From assembly GCA_017509255.1 (NCBI GenBank), contig JAFWQA010000044.1, positions 1 through 48,701 of the forward strand: 48,701 bases of DNA, read 5' to 3'. This DNA is from Clostridia bacterium (GTDB lineage: Bacteria > Bacillota > Clostridia > Christensenellales > Aristaeellaceae). Position numbers and translations under genes: made by a program. Under the pieces are notes generated by a model that made no database searches, was not told the DNA's origin, and saw nothing but the letters and a program-made list of their open reading frames with translations. Position 1 is the first letter of the stretch. Each line of letters opens with the position of its first letter. Below are positions 41,007 through 48,701 of this stretch, in pieces.

Positions 41007-42332
41007 TTACTGTTCGTTCCGGACCAGCTGCTGGATATCCTCAACGACCGATTTCATGTTGGCGTTGGTCTTTGTGCTGGCTTCAATGGTTTTGCAGCTG
41101 TGCATGACCGTGGTATGGTCTCTGCCTCCGAATACAGCCCCGATCTGAGGGAGGCTCATGCCTGTCATCTCCCTGGTCAGATACATGGCGATCTGTCTCG
41201 GCACGGTGATTTCGCGTTTTCGCGTCGGCCCGGTCAGGTCTCCCAGTGTCAGCCCGTAATAGTCGCTGACGGTCTTCATGACCAGCTCTGCGGTGATCTG
41301 TTTGATTTTCCTCTGGTCAAAGATTTCCTTCAGCGCGTTCTCGCACAGCTCGACCGTGATCGGCTCCTTAACAAGATTGGCATATGCGGTCAGCCGTGTC
41401 AGGCACCCCTCCAGTTCCCGGATATTGCTGTCGATTTTTCCGGCGATCAGCTGAAGCACGTCGTCCGGTACTTCTATCTTTTCCTGCTGGGTCTTTTCCC
41501 TCAGGATAGCTACTCTTGTATCCACGTCCGGGCGCTGTATATCGGCGACAAGTCCCCATTCAAATCTGCTGCAGAGACGTTCCTCCAGGCGCTGGATATC
41601 CTTCGGCGGCTTGTCGCTCGTCAGGATGATCTGTTTATTGTTATTATGGAGCTCATTAAACGTGTTGAAAAATTCCTGCTGTGTGCTTTCTCTTCCGGCA
41701 ATGAACTGAATATCATCCACCATCAGAATATCCACCTTGCGGATTTTCTCCCTGAACTCGTAAGTCTTTTTCTGCTGGATGGCGCTGATCAGTTCGTTTG
41801 TAAAGCTCTCGCTGGTCATATAAAGGATCTTTTTGCCGGGATCCTCCTGATGCACAAAATGGCCGATCGCCTGCATCAGATGGGTTTTGCCCAGGCCGAC
41901 TCCTCCGTAAATAAACAGGGGGTTGTAGGCCTCTGCGGGACTTTCCGCGACAGCCAGCGCCGCTGCGTGGGCAAAGCGGTTTCCTCCTCCCACCACAAAG
42001 CTCTCGAACGTGTATTTGGGATTCAGATGCGGATCATTGTCTTCTTTTTCGTCTGTCCCGTTGAAGTTTCTGCGTTCGTCCACTTCCCGCCTGGTCAGCA
42101 GCTCCGCCTTCATCGGCCTTCCGGCTGCCTCTGTCAGGCACTTGTCCAGCAGCGTGCCGTATTTATTGACGATCATGGGGCGCATGCTGTCCATATTGAT
42201 GCAGATAATGACCCTGTCCTCCTCCGCGGAAACCGGGGTCATATTCCCGTCCACCCAGGTATTGTAGGACACGTAGCTCATTTCCCGCATCAGCAGGCCG
42301 CAGGTTTTTTGCCACAGCGTCTCCATATCCAT
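41007..42332 (-). CDS. dnaA: Chromosomal replication initiator protein DnaA
   Basis: Opens the chromosome origin. It has 441 residues. Domain I (about 1-80) begins MDMETLWQKTCGLL. The AAA+ domain has Walker A GGVGLGKTH (143-151) and Walker B IDILMVDDIQF. The C-terminal DNA-binding domain carries the family signature GGRDHTTVMHSCKTIE. The start at 42332 has GGAGG eleven bases upstream; the open frame continues far into the origin region but lacks a ribosome site. It is followed by pheST, and upstream lie DnaA boxes and divergent genes. dnaN, recF and rpmH, its usual neighbours, are not beside it. Confidence 0.97.
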   Translation of the reverse strand: MDMETLWQKTCGLLMREMSYVSYNTWVDGNMTPVSAEEDRVIICINMDSMRPMIVNKYGTLLDKCLTEAAGRPMKAELLTRREVDERRNFNGTDEKEDNDPHLNPKYTFESFVVGGGNRFAHAAALAVAESPAEAYNPLFIYGGVGLGKTHLMQAIGHFVHQEDPGKKILYMTSESFTNELISAIQQKKTYEFREKIRKVDILMVDDIQFIAGRESTQQEFFNTFNELHNNNKQIILTSDKPPKDIQRLEERLCSRFEWGLVADIQRPDVDTRVAILREKTQQEKIEVPDDVLQLIAGKIDSNIRELEGCLTRLTAYANLVKEPITVELCENALKEIFDQRKIKQITAELVMKTVSDYYGLTLGDLTGPTRKREITVPRQIAMYLTREMTGMSLPQIGAVFGGRDHTTVMHSCKTIEASTKTNANMKSVVEDIQQLVRNEQ

Positions 42333-42419
42333 ACCGGTCTCATCCTCCGAAAAAACCGTCAGCAAAAAACCGACAGCCGTATGTTTCATCATGAATTTAT
42401 ATTCCTGAAGCAGCCACTT

Positions 42420-42640
42420 TTGCGGTATATCCCACCGAAATGCTGTTCTGAAAAACAATTGATCACAGCCGGAAGCTGTGGATAACCGGGCTGTGGATAA
42501 GTTGTACCAACCAAGTCCGGCTTGCCCATAATAACAGATAATAATTGAAAAAACAACCCTCCCGGGGCTGTGGATAAGTTTTCTTTTTTTTAAGATTTTC
42601 CCTTTGGGAGATTCAAGGTTTAGTGTCTTTCTTTCTGATC
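42420..42640. other. oriC: Probable replication origin (DnaA-box cluster)
   Basis: Three exact TGTGGATAA boxes (TTATCCACA on the minus strand) lie at 42477-42485, 42492-42500 and 42569-42577, all in the same orientation. An AT-rich stretch of about 30 bases lies between the second and third (42528-42556), and a T-rich run follows the third. The position directly upstream of dnaA is the standard place for a Bacillota origin. The AT-rich stretch also holds the dnaA promoter. Confidence 0.75.
42528..42556 (-). promoter_or_regulatory. Promoter of dnaA
   Basis: Minus strand -35 TTGTTT (42551-42556), 17-base spacer, -10 TATTAT (42528-42533). One DnaA box lies just upstream and two just downstream, which fits autoregulation by DnaA. 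The leader is about 190 bases. Confidence 0.65.
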
Positions 42641-42830
42641 CGCTACAAGATTTATGGTTCATAAATGCTTTTCCGTTTGTTTTTTTCCTGTTTCAGGGTC
42701 GTCATGCTACATTTTTGTTATATTGTTGAGTAAAAAGTAATAATTTAATGAAAAATTGGGCCTTCAGGCTGTATTCTTCCACAAAATGTGGTATTATGGT
42801 ATATATTTGAAGCTTCGGAGGAATAAGCCG
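42641..42830. other. Intergenic region between oriC and the unknown gene
   Basis: AT-rich, with no further exact DnaA box. TTCCACAAAATGTGG (about 42777-42792) is an inverted repeat near a likely plus-strand promoter (extended -10 TGGTATTAT or TATATA near 42790-42806). Nothing else is recognised. Confidence 0.4.
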
Positions 42831-43319
42831 ATGATAGAATCGTGGCATGTACGGGAAGCCCTGCGCGACCGCTTTGGCTCCCTGCTGGTAGACAGCCCCG
42901 GCTTCGGCGACAGCGCCGCCGGGATCCTGCGGGCTTATGCTCCGTATAAAGACAGCTATGCCTCCCTCTCTCTGAAACTTCAGGACAACCTTTTCAACAC
43001 GCTTTATGAGCATCTCGGCCCCGGTATGACAGTGCAGATGAATAATGGCATGACGCGCAGGATTCTGATCAGCGAGCTCCCTGATGCGGCTGACGATGTC
43101 CTCGGCATCCTTTTTGATACGCTCAAGCCTTATTCGGTCAATTATGATCAGCTCCACGCTTATTGGATGAATACCGCCTCCCTTGCCGCAATGCGTGTGC
43201 TTTATCAGCGATTTGCTGTTTTCCTTCCGGTTTCGGAACGCCGTATGATCGAAAACATCGTCCGCGAAAATTATCCGCCTTCCCGCTGGGAAAGCTGGAT
43301 CGATTCGGTATCAGAATAA
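42831..43319 (+). CDS. Conserved-looking protein of unknown function
   Basis: A 162-residue soluble protein that I do not recognise. There is no signal peptide, membrane segment or metal motif. It is rich in hydrophobic and charged helical segments (VLGILFDTLKPYSVNYDQLHAYW). The start at 42831 (MIESWHVREALR) has GGAGG nine bases upstream; an earlier in-frame start is unsupported. It precedes the FHA gene by 33 bases and may share its operon, hinting at a role in cell wall or division control. That is only context. Confidence 0.7.
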   Translation: MIESWHVREALRDRFGSLLVDSPGFGDSAAGILRAYAPYKDSYASLSLKLQDNLFNTLYEHLGPGMTVQMNNGMTRRILISELPDAADDVLGILFDTLKPYSVNYDQLHAYWMNTASLAAMRVLYQRFAVFLPVSERRMIENIVRENYPPSRWESWIDSVSE

Positions 43320-43352
43320 TTCATTGTTCTTCCTTGGAAAGGAGGTGGCTGC

Positions 43353-44150
43353 GTGTCCTCAGAACTGTATGAAGTCATATCCCTGGCCGCGCGCTATCTT
43401 TTTTCCCTGCTTGGCGTTCTGATCGTTCTGCGCGCTTTCCTCTGGCTGCGCTCCGATCATTTGGAAAAGCGCCGCCGTCTCCGTCACCTCCCTGATACGG
43501 GAATGATCGGAGAACTGGTGGTTCTGGACGGCGCCGGCTATGTCCAGGACGGCACCTGTTTCCCTGTCCCCTGGGAGGGGATCCTCGGCTTCGTGCGGTC
43601 CTGCGACGTGGTCGTACCCTGTATCGGGATCCGGAAGCGTCATCTTTCCTTCTCCTTTGAACCGGAAACAGGCCTGTTTATCCATCCCTTCAGCGGCTGT
43701 GAGGCTTCGGTGGACGGAACCGTCCTGAATTGCCGCACGTCGGAAAAAGCGGCTCCGATGGTACACGGCTCCTGCCTCAAGGTGGGCCCGGCTGTGCTTC
43801 GGCTGAGGATCTTTGCCGGTCTGGACAGAAATGCCGGATTCGGCCAGGAAGCGCCATCAGGTGTATTGCCTTCCCCCGGCGCAACGCCTTCCGCGCCTGT
43901 TTACCCCGGTCAGCCCGCGCCTCTTCCGGAGACGGTCATTCCTCCGGAATACAGTGCTCCCGCGCCGGGATACCCCGGTTTCCCGCCGTACGGTCAGCAG
44001 GTCCTGCCGCAAAACATGATGCCTCCTGCCTCGGAGCAGTACGGGGGCAGGCCGCCGGCTCCCGGTCATATCTCGGTATCCGGTTCTTCCCCTGCTCCTG
44101 TCAGAAGACGCCGATCCGACCGCTGGGAGGAGGATGACTGGAGTGAGTAA
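43353..44150 (+). CDS. Membrane-anchored FHA-domain protein
   Basis: A 265-residue protein starting at GTG 43353, seven bases after GGAGG. One N-terminal membrane segment (about 8-30) is followed by a basic stretch, then an FHA domain (about 50-155), which binds phosphothreonine peptides. The core motif is loose: VRSCDVVVPCIGIRKRHLSF instead of the usual GRS...SRxH. The C-terminal 100 residues are rich in proline, glycine and glutamine and end in acidic and basic clusters, probably disordered. It overlaps the next gene. FHA proteins beside SEDS and PBP genes usually link Ser/Thr kinase signals to wall growth; no kinase is in the window. Confidence 0.82.
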   Translation: MSSELYEVISLAARYLFSLLGVLIVLRAFLWLRSDHLEKRRRLRHLPDTGMIGELVVLDGAGYVQDGTCFPVPWEGILGFVRSCDVVVPCIGIRKRHLSFSFEPETGLFIHPFSGCEASVDGTVLNCRTSEKAAPMVHGSCLKVGPAVLRLRIFAGLDRNAGFGQEAPSGVLPSPGATPSAPVYPGQPAPLPETVIPPEYSAPAPGYPGFPPYGQQVLPQNMMPPASEQYGGRPPAPGHISVSGSSPAPVRRRRSDRWEEDDWSE

Positions 44151-45372
44151 AAAGCATAACAGGACTCCCGGGCGCAGGCTTGTTGCTGTCGTCATGCTTT
44201 TCTATTTTCTGGCATTTCTTCTGCTTGCGGTCCGCAAAAGCTCGCGCGAGGGCTACATTCTCAGTATTGCCGTCCCGCTCATGATTTTTCTGGGCACCAA
44301 TCTTCTCCCGCATATGTTCAAAGCAGACCGCCTTCTGCTGTCCCTTTCCAATTTTCTCTGTGCGCTCGGCGTCCTGATCCTGTATGACACAAATCCTGCG
44401 TATGCTTATCAGCAGGCTGTCTCTTACGGGATCGGCCTGCTTAGCATGGTCATCTGCATTCTTCTTGTCCGCTCTGTTTTTTCCTGGCGGCTCCTGGTCT
44501 GGCCGCTGATCCTGATCTCATTGCTTCTTCTGGCCCTTCCGGTCCTCTGGGGCAAAGAAACCAACGGCGCGAAAAACTGGATCGCGCTGGGGCCGGTCTC
44601 CTTTCAGCCGAGTGAAGTCGTAAAGCTTTCCCTGGTAATATCCCTTGCCTGGTTTATGTCCCGCAGGAAAATGATCCCCTGGCTGCTGTTTTCGGTTCTT
44701 TGCCTGATCCTGCTGATGCTTCAGAAGGATCTGGGCACCGCCCTCCTGTATTATATGACTGCGTTGATGCTTTACTGGGCATCCGCCGGTAGCATGATTT
44801 TTACAGGGATCGGGATTTTGGGCGGATGCGCGGCTGCCGTTTACGGATATAATCAGTTTTCGCATGTCCGCAGGCGTGTTGCGATCTGGCTGAATCCCTG
44901 GGCCGATTTTGAGAATGCCGGTTACCAGCTGGTCCAGGGCCTTATGGCGATTGCCAGCGGCGGCCTCTTCGGCGTCGGTCTCGGACTTGGGATGCCGACT
45001 GCCATCCCGGTCTATGAATCTGACTTTATTTTTGCTGTCATCTGTGAGCAGTTTGGCCTGATTTTCGGGATCTGTGTCCTTCTGATGTATATTGCGCTGA
45101 TCTGGCGCGGCGTATCCGTTGCCATGTCCGCGCGCCGGAGCTTTCACTCCCTTCTGGCCATGGGCAGCACTGTTCTGCTCGGTTTTCAGACCTTTGTGAT
45201 CATAGGCGGCGTTCTGAAGCTGATCCCTCTCACCGGGGTCACCATGCCCTTTGTTTCCTATGGCGGCACGTCCCTGATTTCCAGCCTCTGCCTGATAGGA
45301 TTTATTCAGGGTGTCGGGAGCATGAATGAAAGCGATCTGGAAGAAGATACCCACCTGGCTATGCTGGGCTGA
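44143..45372 (+). CDS. SEDS-family peptidoglycan polymerase (RodA/FtsW)
   Basis: A membrane glycosyltransferase that polymerises lipid II with a class B PBP partner. It has about 409 residues and ten predicted membrane segments. SEDS motifs seen are WIALGPVSFQPSEVVKLSLV, QKDLGTALLYYMTALMLYW, GGLFGVGLGLGMPTAIP and PLTGVTMPFVSYGGTS. The GTG at 44143, nine bases after GGAGG, overlaps the FHA gene end; an ATG at 44134 sits too close to the ribosome site. It could be RodA or FtsW; pairing with the adjacent PBP supports a joint function. Confidence 0.93.
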   Translation: MSKKHNRTPGRRLVAVVMLFYFLAFLLLAVRKSSREGYILSIAVPLMIFLGTNLLPHMFKADRLLLSLSNFLCALGVLILYDTNPAYAYQQAVSYGIGLLSMVICILLVRSVFSWRLLVWPLILISLLLLALPVLWGKETNGAKNWIALGPVSFQPSEVVKLSLVISLAWFMSRRKMIPWLLFSVLCLILLMLQKDLGTALLYYMTALMLYWASAGSMIFTGIGILGGCAAAVYGYNQFSHVRRRVAIWLNPWADFENAGYQLVQGLMAIASGGLFGVGLGLGMPTAIPVYESDFIFAVICEQFGLIFGICVLLMYIALIWRGVSVAMSARRSFHSLLAMGSTVLLGFQTFVIIGGVLKLIPLTGVTMPFVSYGGTSLISSLCLIGFIQGVGSMNESDLEEDTHLAMLG

Positions 45373-45414
45373 TCAATCCTGTTTTGATTTATTCCGGAAG
45401 GAGGAAGGAAGAAG

Positions 45415-46875
45415 ATGAAACGGCAGCGGCACCGTTTTAAAATGATTGCTTTGTTTCTCTTTGCGCTTTTCCTCCTTTTGGGTCTTTACGGCGTCTGGTC
45501 TGTCACTCATTACGGCAGCCGCTGGTTTTCCTATGCCGGCAACCCCCGTCTCGCCGCGCAGAAGGAAAATGTTGTGGAAGGGGATATTCTGGACAGGCAC
45601 GGGACTGTCCTCGCATCTACCGATGACGGCAGACGGATCTTCTCATCCTCCCCGCAGGCCCGCGCGGCCATGGTGCACGTTCTGGGAGACCGGAACGGGA
45701 TGATCGCCAACTCGGTTGAAACCTTTCAGGCCGGTTATCTGTACGGATACCAGTCCTCTCTTTCCGATGCGGTCCATCTTCTGATGACCCCCTCGGATGT
45801 CCGCAAAGGCAACACCGTAACTCTTACGCTGGATGCCGGTCTGAATACTGTTCTTCCCGGTTTTTTCCAGCTCCATCCTCTTTCCGCCGGGAAAAACGGT
45901 GCTGCCGTTGTCATGAATTATCTCACCGGGGAAGTGCTTGCCATGACATCCCTTCCCTGCTTTGATCCGGACACGGTGACCGACGCGGACATCGCCTCCC
46001 TCGATCATCCCTTCTGGAACCGGGCCACACAGGCTCTTTATCCTCCCGGAAGTACCTTTAAAATCGTCACCTCGGCCGCCGCGATGAAGGCCATTCCGGA
46101 TATTCAGTCTCAAAGCTTCGAATGCACAGGAACCCTGCCGGTTTCTGAAACCTTCGCGGTCCATGATTTCAACTCTGTCACCCACGGCACCCTTTCCCTT
46201 CGGGATGCTTTCCGGCGTTCCTGCAATTGCGTATACGCGTCTCTTGCCCTGAAGCTGGGGGATGACGCTCTCCGTTCAGCGGCGGAAAGCTTTGGCTTTA
46301 ATCAAAACTTTCTGTTCAGGGATCTTGTGGTCTATAATTCCTCCTACCCTGTTTCAAACCGTACCTTTGATGCGATCGCCGCTTCCGGTTACGGCCAGAG
46401 CGCGCTGACCGCCACTCCTGTCCACATGTGTCTGATATCCGCGGCTGTGGCAAACGGCGGCACTATGCCGGAGCCCAGGCTGATCCGCAGTGTGAAAACA
46501 GCCTCCGGATCGCAGGTGCTCTCCTTCTCAACAGCTTCAGCCCGCCGCGTCTGCAGCGATGAAATTGCTTCTGAGCTTTCCTCCATGATGAAAGACGTCG
46601 TTCAGGGGGGTGGAAGCGGAAATCTCGCGGATATTCCGTCATTGGATATCCGCGGTAAAACCGGGACGGCTGAATCTTCTCTGAACGGGGAAAAAATCAA
46701 CTATGCCTGGTTCACCGGCTTTAATGCTCAGCCTGAGCTTCCTGTTGCGGTCTGCATCCTGGTGGAAAACATACCGGACGGGGAAACGGGCGGAACTGTT
46801 TCAGCCCCTGTCGCAAAGGATGTTTTCATGTGGCTGAAGAATAATATATCTCAGGTATTATCCTCCGATCCCTGA
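45415..46875 (+). CDS. Class B penicillin-binding protein (transpeptidase)
   Basis: A 486-residue wall cross-linking enzyme with one N-terminal membrane anchor (about 9-30). The dimerisation region contains VEGDILDRHGTVLA. The transpeptidase motifs are Ser213-Lys216 in PPGSTFK, SCN near residue 270 and KTG in IRGKTGTAESS. It matches the PbpA/FtsI type. The start at 45415 follows AGGAGGAAGGAAG and lies 42 bases after the SEDS gene, its likely partner. Confidence 0.94.
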   Translation: MKRQRHRFKMIALFLFALFLLLGLYGVWSVTHYGSRWFSYAGNPRLAAQKENVVEGDILDRHGTVLASTDDGRRIFSSSPQARAAMVHVLGDRNGMIANSVETFQAGYLYGYQSSLSDAVHLLMTPSDVRKGNTVTLTLDAGLNTVLPGFFQLHPLSAGKNGAAVVMNYLTGEVLAMTSLPCFDPDTVTDADIASLDHPFWNRATQALYPPGSTFKIVTSAAAMKAIPDIQSQSFECTGTLPVSETFAVHDFNSVTHGTLSLRDAFRRSCNCVYASLALKLGDDALRSAAESFGFNQNFLFRDLVVYNSSYPVSNRTFDAIAASGYGQSALTATPVHMCLISAAVANGGTMPEPRLIRSVKTASGSQVLSFSTASARRVCSDEIASELSSMMKDVVQGGGSGNLADIPSLDIRGKTGTAESSLNGEKINYAWFTGFNAQPELPVAVCILVENIPDGETGGTVSAPVAKDVFMWLKNNISQVLSSDP

Positions 46876-46925
46876 TATCCTTTTTAATCCGTACAGTCTA
46901 TTCCCTCCGAAAGGACCTGATTTAT

Positions 46926-47759
46926 ATGAAACGCTTTCTTTCCCTTCTTCTGATTCCGTTTTTTCTCTTCTCTTCGGCCTATGCCGCAAAAAGCAAGCCC
47001 ACGCCCACGCCGGCTCCGATGGAAATACCGGCTGAAGTCATCGATCCGCCGGAAGAAATACAGTATCTGCTGGATATAGCATATCAGGACTGGGAAGCTG
47101 CCGAAGGAAAAACGCAGGGAAAAATAACGACCAAAAACGGGAAAAAAAGCATCAAAAACAAGTATACCCAGTGGTTCAACGATTATTCTTGGAACAGTAA
47201 CGGTTGGTGCGCCGGCTTTGTAACATGGTGTATGATCGAGGCGGGCCTGACTGAGCTGAATGAAGTGAAGCCGGAAAACATCTGGGGAAGCCCGAACTGG
47301 GTCGGCTGGGAAACGATCAAAAAGCGTTCGGGCGATATTCCAAAGCCGATATATGCCCCTGCTGACTCCAAACAGGGCAACATGTTCTACAGCTACCAGC
47401 ATTATGGCCGGATTACAACGTATCCCCAGAAAGGATTCGTTGCTCTCTTCGGCAGCGGCAGCAATAAATTCGTTCATGTGGGGATAGTATATGATGTACA
47501 GCCCCTGGGGAACGGTAAATACCGTCTGACCACGATCGAAGGGGCAATGGGCTCCAATACCGTGCGCATGTATGTTTTTGATTATGATCGGAACGCAAAG
47601 CAGGATAAAAATGTCACTGCCGTTCCCGCGGAAGAACGGAACCGTGAAGAATCCGAAATGTTCCAGTATGCGCTCAAAGCCACCAAAAAAAAGCCCTGGT
47701 ATATCACGAAATTCCTCATGCCCTGGGTGCCGGGAGATTCGGATGTGCCTGAACAGTAA
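46926..47759 (+). CDS. Secreted CHAP-like amidase/peptidase
   Basis: A 277-residue protein with a signal peptide (MKRFLSLLLIPFFLFSSAYA, cut near residue 20) and a short proline-threonine linker. The catalytic-like cysteine is Cys95 in GWCAGFVTWC, and a histidine follows in KFVHVGIVYDV near residue 181, the order expected for CHAP (NlpC/P60-like) wall hydrolases. The start at 46926 has AAAGGA upstream. It lies 50 bases after the PBP gene. It could trim peptidoglycan during growth; substrate not known. Confidence 0.82.
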   Translation: MKRFLSLLLIPFFLFSSAYAAKSKPTPTPAPMEIPAEVIDPPEEIQYLLDIAYQDWEAAEGKTQGKITTKNGKKSIKNKYTQWFNDYSWNSNGWCAGFVTWCMIEAGLTELNEVKPENIWGSPNWVGWETIKKRSGDIPKPIYAPADSKQGNMFYSYQHYGRITTYPQKGFVALFGSGSNKFVHVGIVYDVQPLGNGKYRLTTIEGAMGSNTVRMYVFDYDRNAKQDKNVTAVPAEERNREESEMFQYALKATKKKPWYITKFLMPWVPGDSDVPEQ

Positions 47760-47771
47760 CAGGAGGTTTCC

Positions 47772-48440
47772 ATGCTGAACAGCCTTTTCTCTGATGCGGG
47801 CAGGCTGTGGCTGATTGCCGGTTGTGCTGCTCTCTGCCTTTGTATCTGTCTGCCCATGTTTCTGCATTATAAAAAAATCCGTTTGGAACTGGCTGCCTGC
47901 TTCAAATCAATTGGAACCGCATGTGCAATGATCATGGCGTTGATCGCCTCCATAAAGCTGGATCCGCGCTGCTGGGTCTGCTTTGCGGGGCTTGCTGTCC
48001 ATTCCGTGGCGGACGCGCTGCTCGAGTATCATTTCCTGATCGGTATGGGCACCTTTATCTGCGGCCATATCCTGTATATTGCTTTCTTTACCGGTCTTTT
48101 CTCCTTTTCCGCGCCGGTGCTGATCTGTTTCCTGATCCTCGCTGTTCTTCTGGTACTGCTTCTCTACAGGTTCCGAAAGAATGCCGGAAAAAGTCTGCTT
48201 CCCTGTGCCGTATATGCATCGGTTCTCTGCGCGATGGCCGCCTGCGGGATTGGCGGCGGGATCTCCTCACATACTGTACAGGGCGCGATGATCGCGCTGG
48301 GCGCTTTCCTTTTTGTCATCAGTGATTCGCTGATCTTCCGCTCCCTTTTATTCCCTGCCGAGGGACGTATGAATAAGCTGATCATGATCACCTATTATTG
48401 CTCGCAGCTCCTGATCGGCGCATCCTGTCTTTTTATCTGA
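47772..48440 (+). CDS. YhhN-family membrane protein (lysoplasmalogenase-like)
   Basis: A 222-residue protein with about eight predicted membrane segments. The pattern SVADALLEYHFLIGMGTFICGHILYIAFF and the closing VISDSLIFRSLLF with YYCSQLLIGAS match the YhhN/TMEM86 family, some of which hydrolyse lysoplasmalogens. The start at 47772 has AGGAGG upstream and lies 12 bases after the CHAP gene. Clostridia commonly contain plasmalogens, which fits. The enzymatic role is inferred from the family. Confidence 0.8.
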   Translation: MLNSLFSDAGRLWLIAGCAALCLCICLPMFLHYKKIRLELAACFKSIGTACAMIMALIASIKLDPRCWVCFAGLAVHSVADALLEYHFLIGMGTFICGHILYIAFFTGLFSFSAPVLICFLILAVLLVLLLYRFRKNAGKSLLPCAVYASVLCAMAACGIGGGISSHTVQGAMIALGAFLFVISDSLIFRSLLFPAEGRMNKLIMITYYCSQLLIGASCLFI

Positions 48441-48449
48441 TTATTACAA

Positions 48450-48475
48450 CCGGTTCGTCTCCGGCCTGCACTGTA
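48450..48475 (-). pseudogene. Third, highly decayed 5S rRNA fragment
   Basis: About 25 bases matching the core of the two copies further right (CGTCTCCGGCC then CACTGT on the plus strand), followed by the same GTAAAGAAAAA spacer that precedes the neighbouring terminators. Confidence 0.5.
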
Positions 48476-48478
48476 AAG

Positions 48479-48508
48479 AAAAAGCCTGTTGATTTCTCAA
48501 CAGGCTTT
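48479..48508 (-). terminator. Second rRNA operon terminator
   Basis: On the minus strand GCCTGTTGA and TCAACAGGC (48484-48505, four-base loop) are followed by a T run. It is nearly identical to the terminator at 48603-48630, showing duplication. Confidence 0.9.
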
Positions 48509-48512
48509 ATTT

Positions 48513-48590
48513 GGATCCGGCAGTGACCTGCTCTCCCGGGCCGTCTCCGGCCAGGTACTGTTGCGGATACTGAAGGGCTTCTTCAGTGCC
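48513..48590 (-). pseudogene. Truncated 5S rRNA copy
   Basis: The minus strand gives the 3' part of a 5S rRNA (AAGCCCTTCAG, then GTACCTGGCCGGAGACGG, then GGGAGAGCAGGTCACTGCC). The 5' portion is missing: only about 75-80 bases lie between it and the upstream terminator, against about 117 for a full gene. It differs from the right-hand copy at several positions, so it is a decayed tandem duplicate. Confidence 0.75.
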
Positions 48591-48602
48591 TGAAACGTAA
48601 AG

Positions 48603-48630
48603 AAAAAACCTGTTGATCTCTCAACAGGCT
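48603..48630 (-). terminator. First rRNA operon terminator
   Basis: On the minus strand CCTGTTGA and TCAACAGG around a four-base loop (48609-48628), followed by TTTTTT. It directly follows the 5S rRNA 3' end. Confidence 0.92.
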
Positions 48631-48636
48631 TTATTG

Positions 48637-48701
48637 GAATCCGGCAGCGACCTGATCTCCCGGGCCGTCTCCAGCCAGGTACCATCGGGGAACGAGGGAA
48701 G
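48637..48701 (-). rRNA. rrf: 5S rRNA, 3' portion (runs off the window)
   Basis: The minus strand reads CCCGATGGTACCTGGCTGG, then AGACGGCCCGGGAGATCAG, then GTCGCTGCCGGATTCC, the standard 3' half of a bacterial 5S rRNA. The remaining 5' half, and presumably 23S and 16S genes, lie to the right. It points leftward, convergent with the YhhN-family gene. An rRNA operon within 6 kb of oriC is common. Confidence 0.85.

Noticed and set aside
42702-43157. Minus-strand frame upstream of dnaA as a real gene
   Set aside because: It is antisense to the plus-strand gene at 42831-43319, which has a good ribosome site, and has none itself.
1-48701. CRISPR arrays, transposases, tRNA genes or prophage genes
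   Set aside because: No regularly spaced repeats, no transposase or phage proteins, and no tRNA-like cloverleaf were seen in the intergenic regions.

Overview
The window is a gene-dense stretch (about 55% GC by eye) from a low-copy-number bacterial chromosome of the Clostridia type. Evidence for a Bacillota host: strong GGAGG ribosome binding sites, a Phe T-box leader in front of pheST, TTGACA/TATAAT promoters followed at once by intrinsic terminators, a Bacillus-type PurF with propeptide and Fe-S cysteines, an ANTAR protein next to a glutamine synthetase paralogue, and LplB/LplC-type sugar permeases. A Christensenellales-like gut or rumen lineage is possible but cannot be fixed from the sequence alone.

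Layout. (1) 130-6046, minus: operon asnB-purA-purB-guaA. (2) 6367-8522, plus: purC-purF, divergent from asnB. (3) 8536-10389, minus: glmS. (4) 10640-19630, minus: glnA-gltB-gltD-amt/PII. (5) 19880-26869, plus: carA, a carB-dapF fusion, a glutamine synthetase paralogue and an ANTAR RNA-binding regulator. (6) 27008-28294, plus: an aspartate-type aminotransferase. Regions 1-6 form one continuous glutamine/aspartate nitrogen island: nearly every enzyme makes, moves or spends glutamine, ammonia or aspartate. (7) 28337-37188: an HD hydrolase, then a sugar uptake and catabolism block (two permeases, a binding protein, three Gfo/Idh/MocA oxidoreductases) around an AraC-type activator. (8) 37239-40682, minus: pheS-pheT behind a Phe T-box. 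(9) 41007-42830: dnaA with a DnaA-box cluster (probable oriC). (10) 42831-48440, plus: an unknown protein, then FHA, SEDS, class B PBP, CHAP and YhhN-type membrane genes (cell wall growth). (11) 48441-48701: the end of an rRNA operon on the minus strand, with tandem broken copies of the 5S gene.

Main point of interest. Four leaders in the nitrogen island (asnB, purC, glnA, amt/PII) carry the same 14-base box, AAGGCAAWGRCGTC or one base off, at the start of an intrinsic terminator. In the three with their own promoter the box begins exactly 10 bases after the -10 hexamer. The terminator stems differ, and in three of the four the AAGGCAA half lies outside the stem, so the box looks like a recognition element rather than a pairing by-product. 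The same locus encodes an ANTAR antiterminator-type protein with a receiver that cannot be phosphorylated (Asn in place of Asp). It is co-transcribed with a glutamine synthetase paralogue that has lost the flap glutamate and the C-terminal tail. I infer a glutamine-sensing system (pseudo-GS, then ANTAR, then leader terminators) governing nitrogen assimilation and glutamine-dependent nucleotide and asparagine synthesis.

Other oddities are the CarB-DapF fusion with one catalytic cysteine of DapF replaced by glycine, three matching AraC-type operators with fixed promoter spacing, an orphan plus-strand terminator that may end a small RNA, and dnaA standing apart from dnaN.
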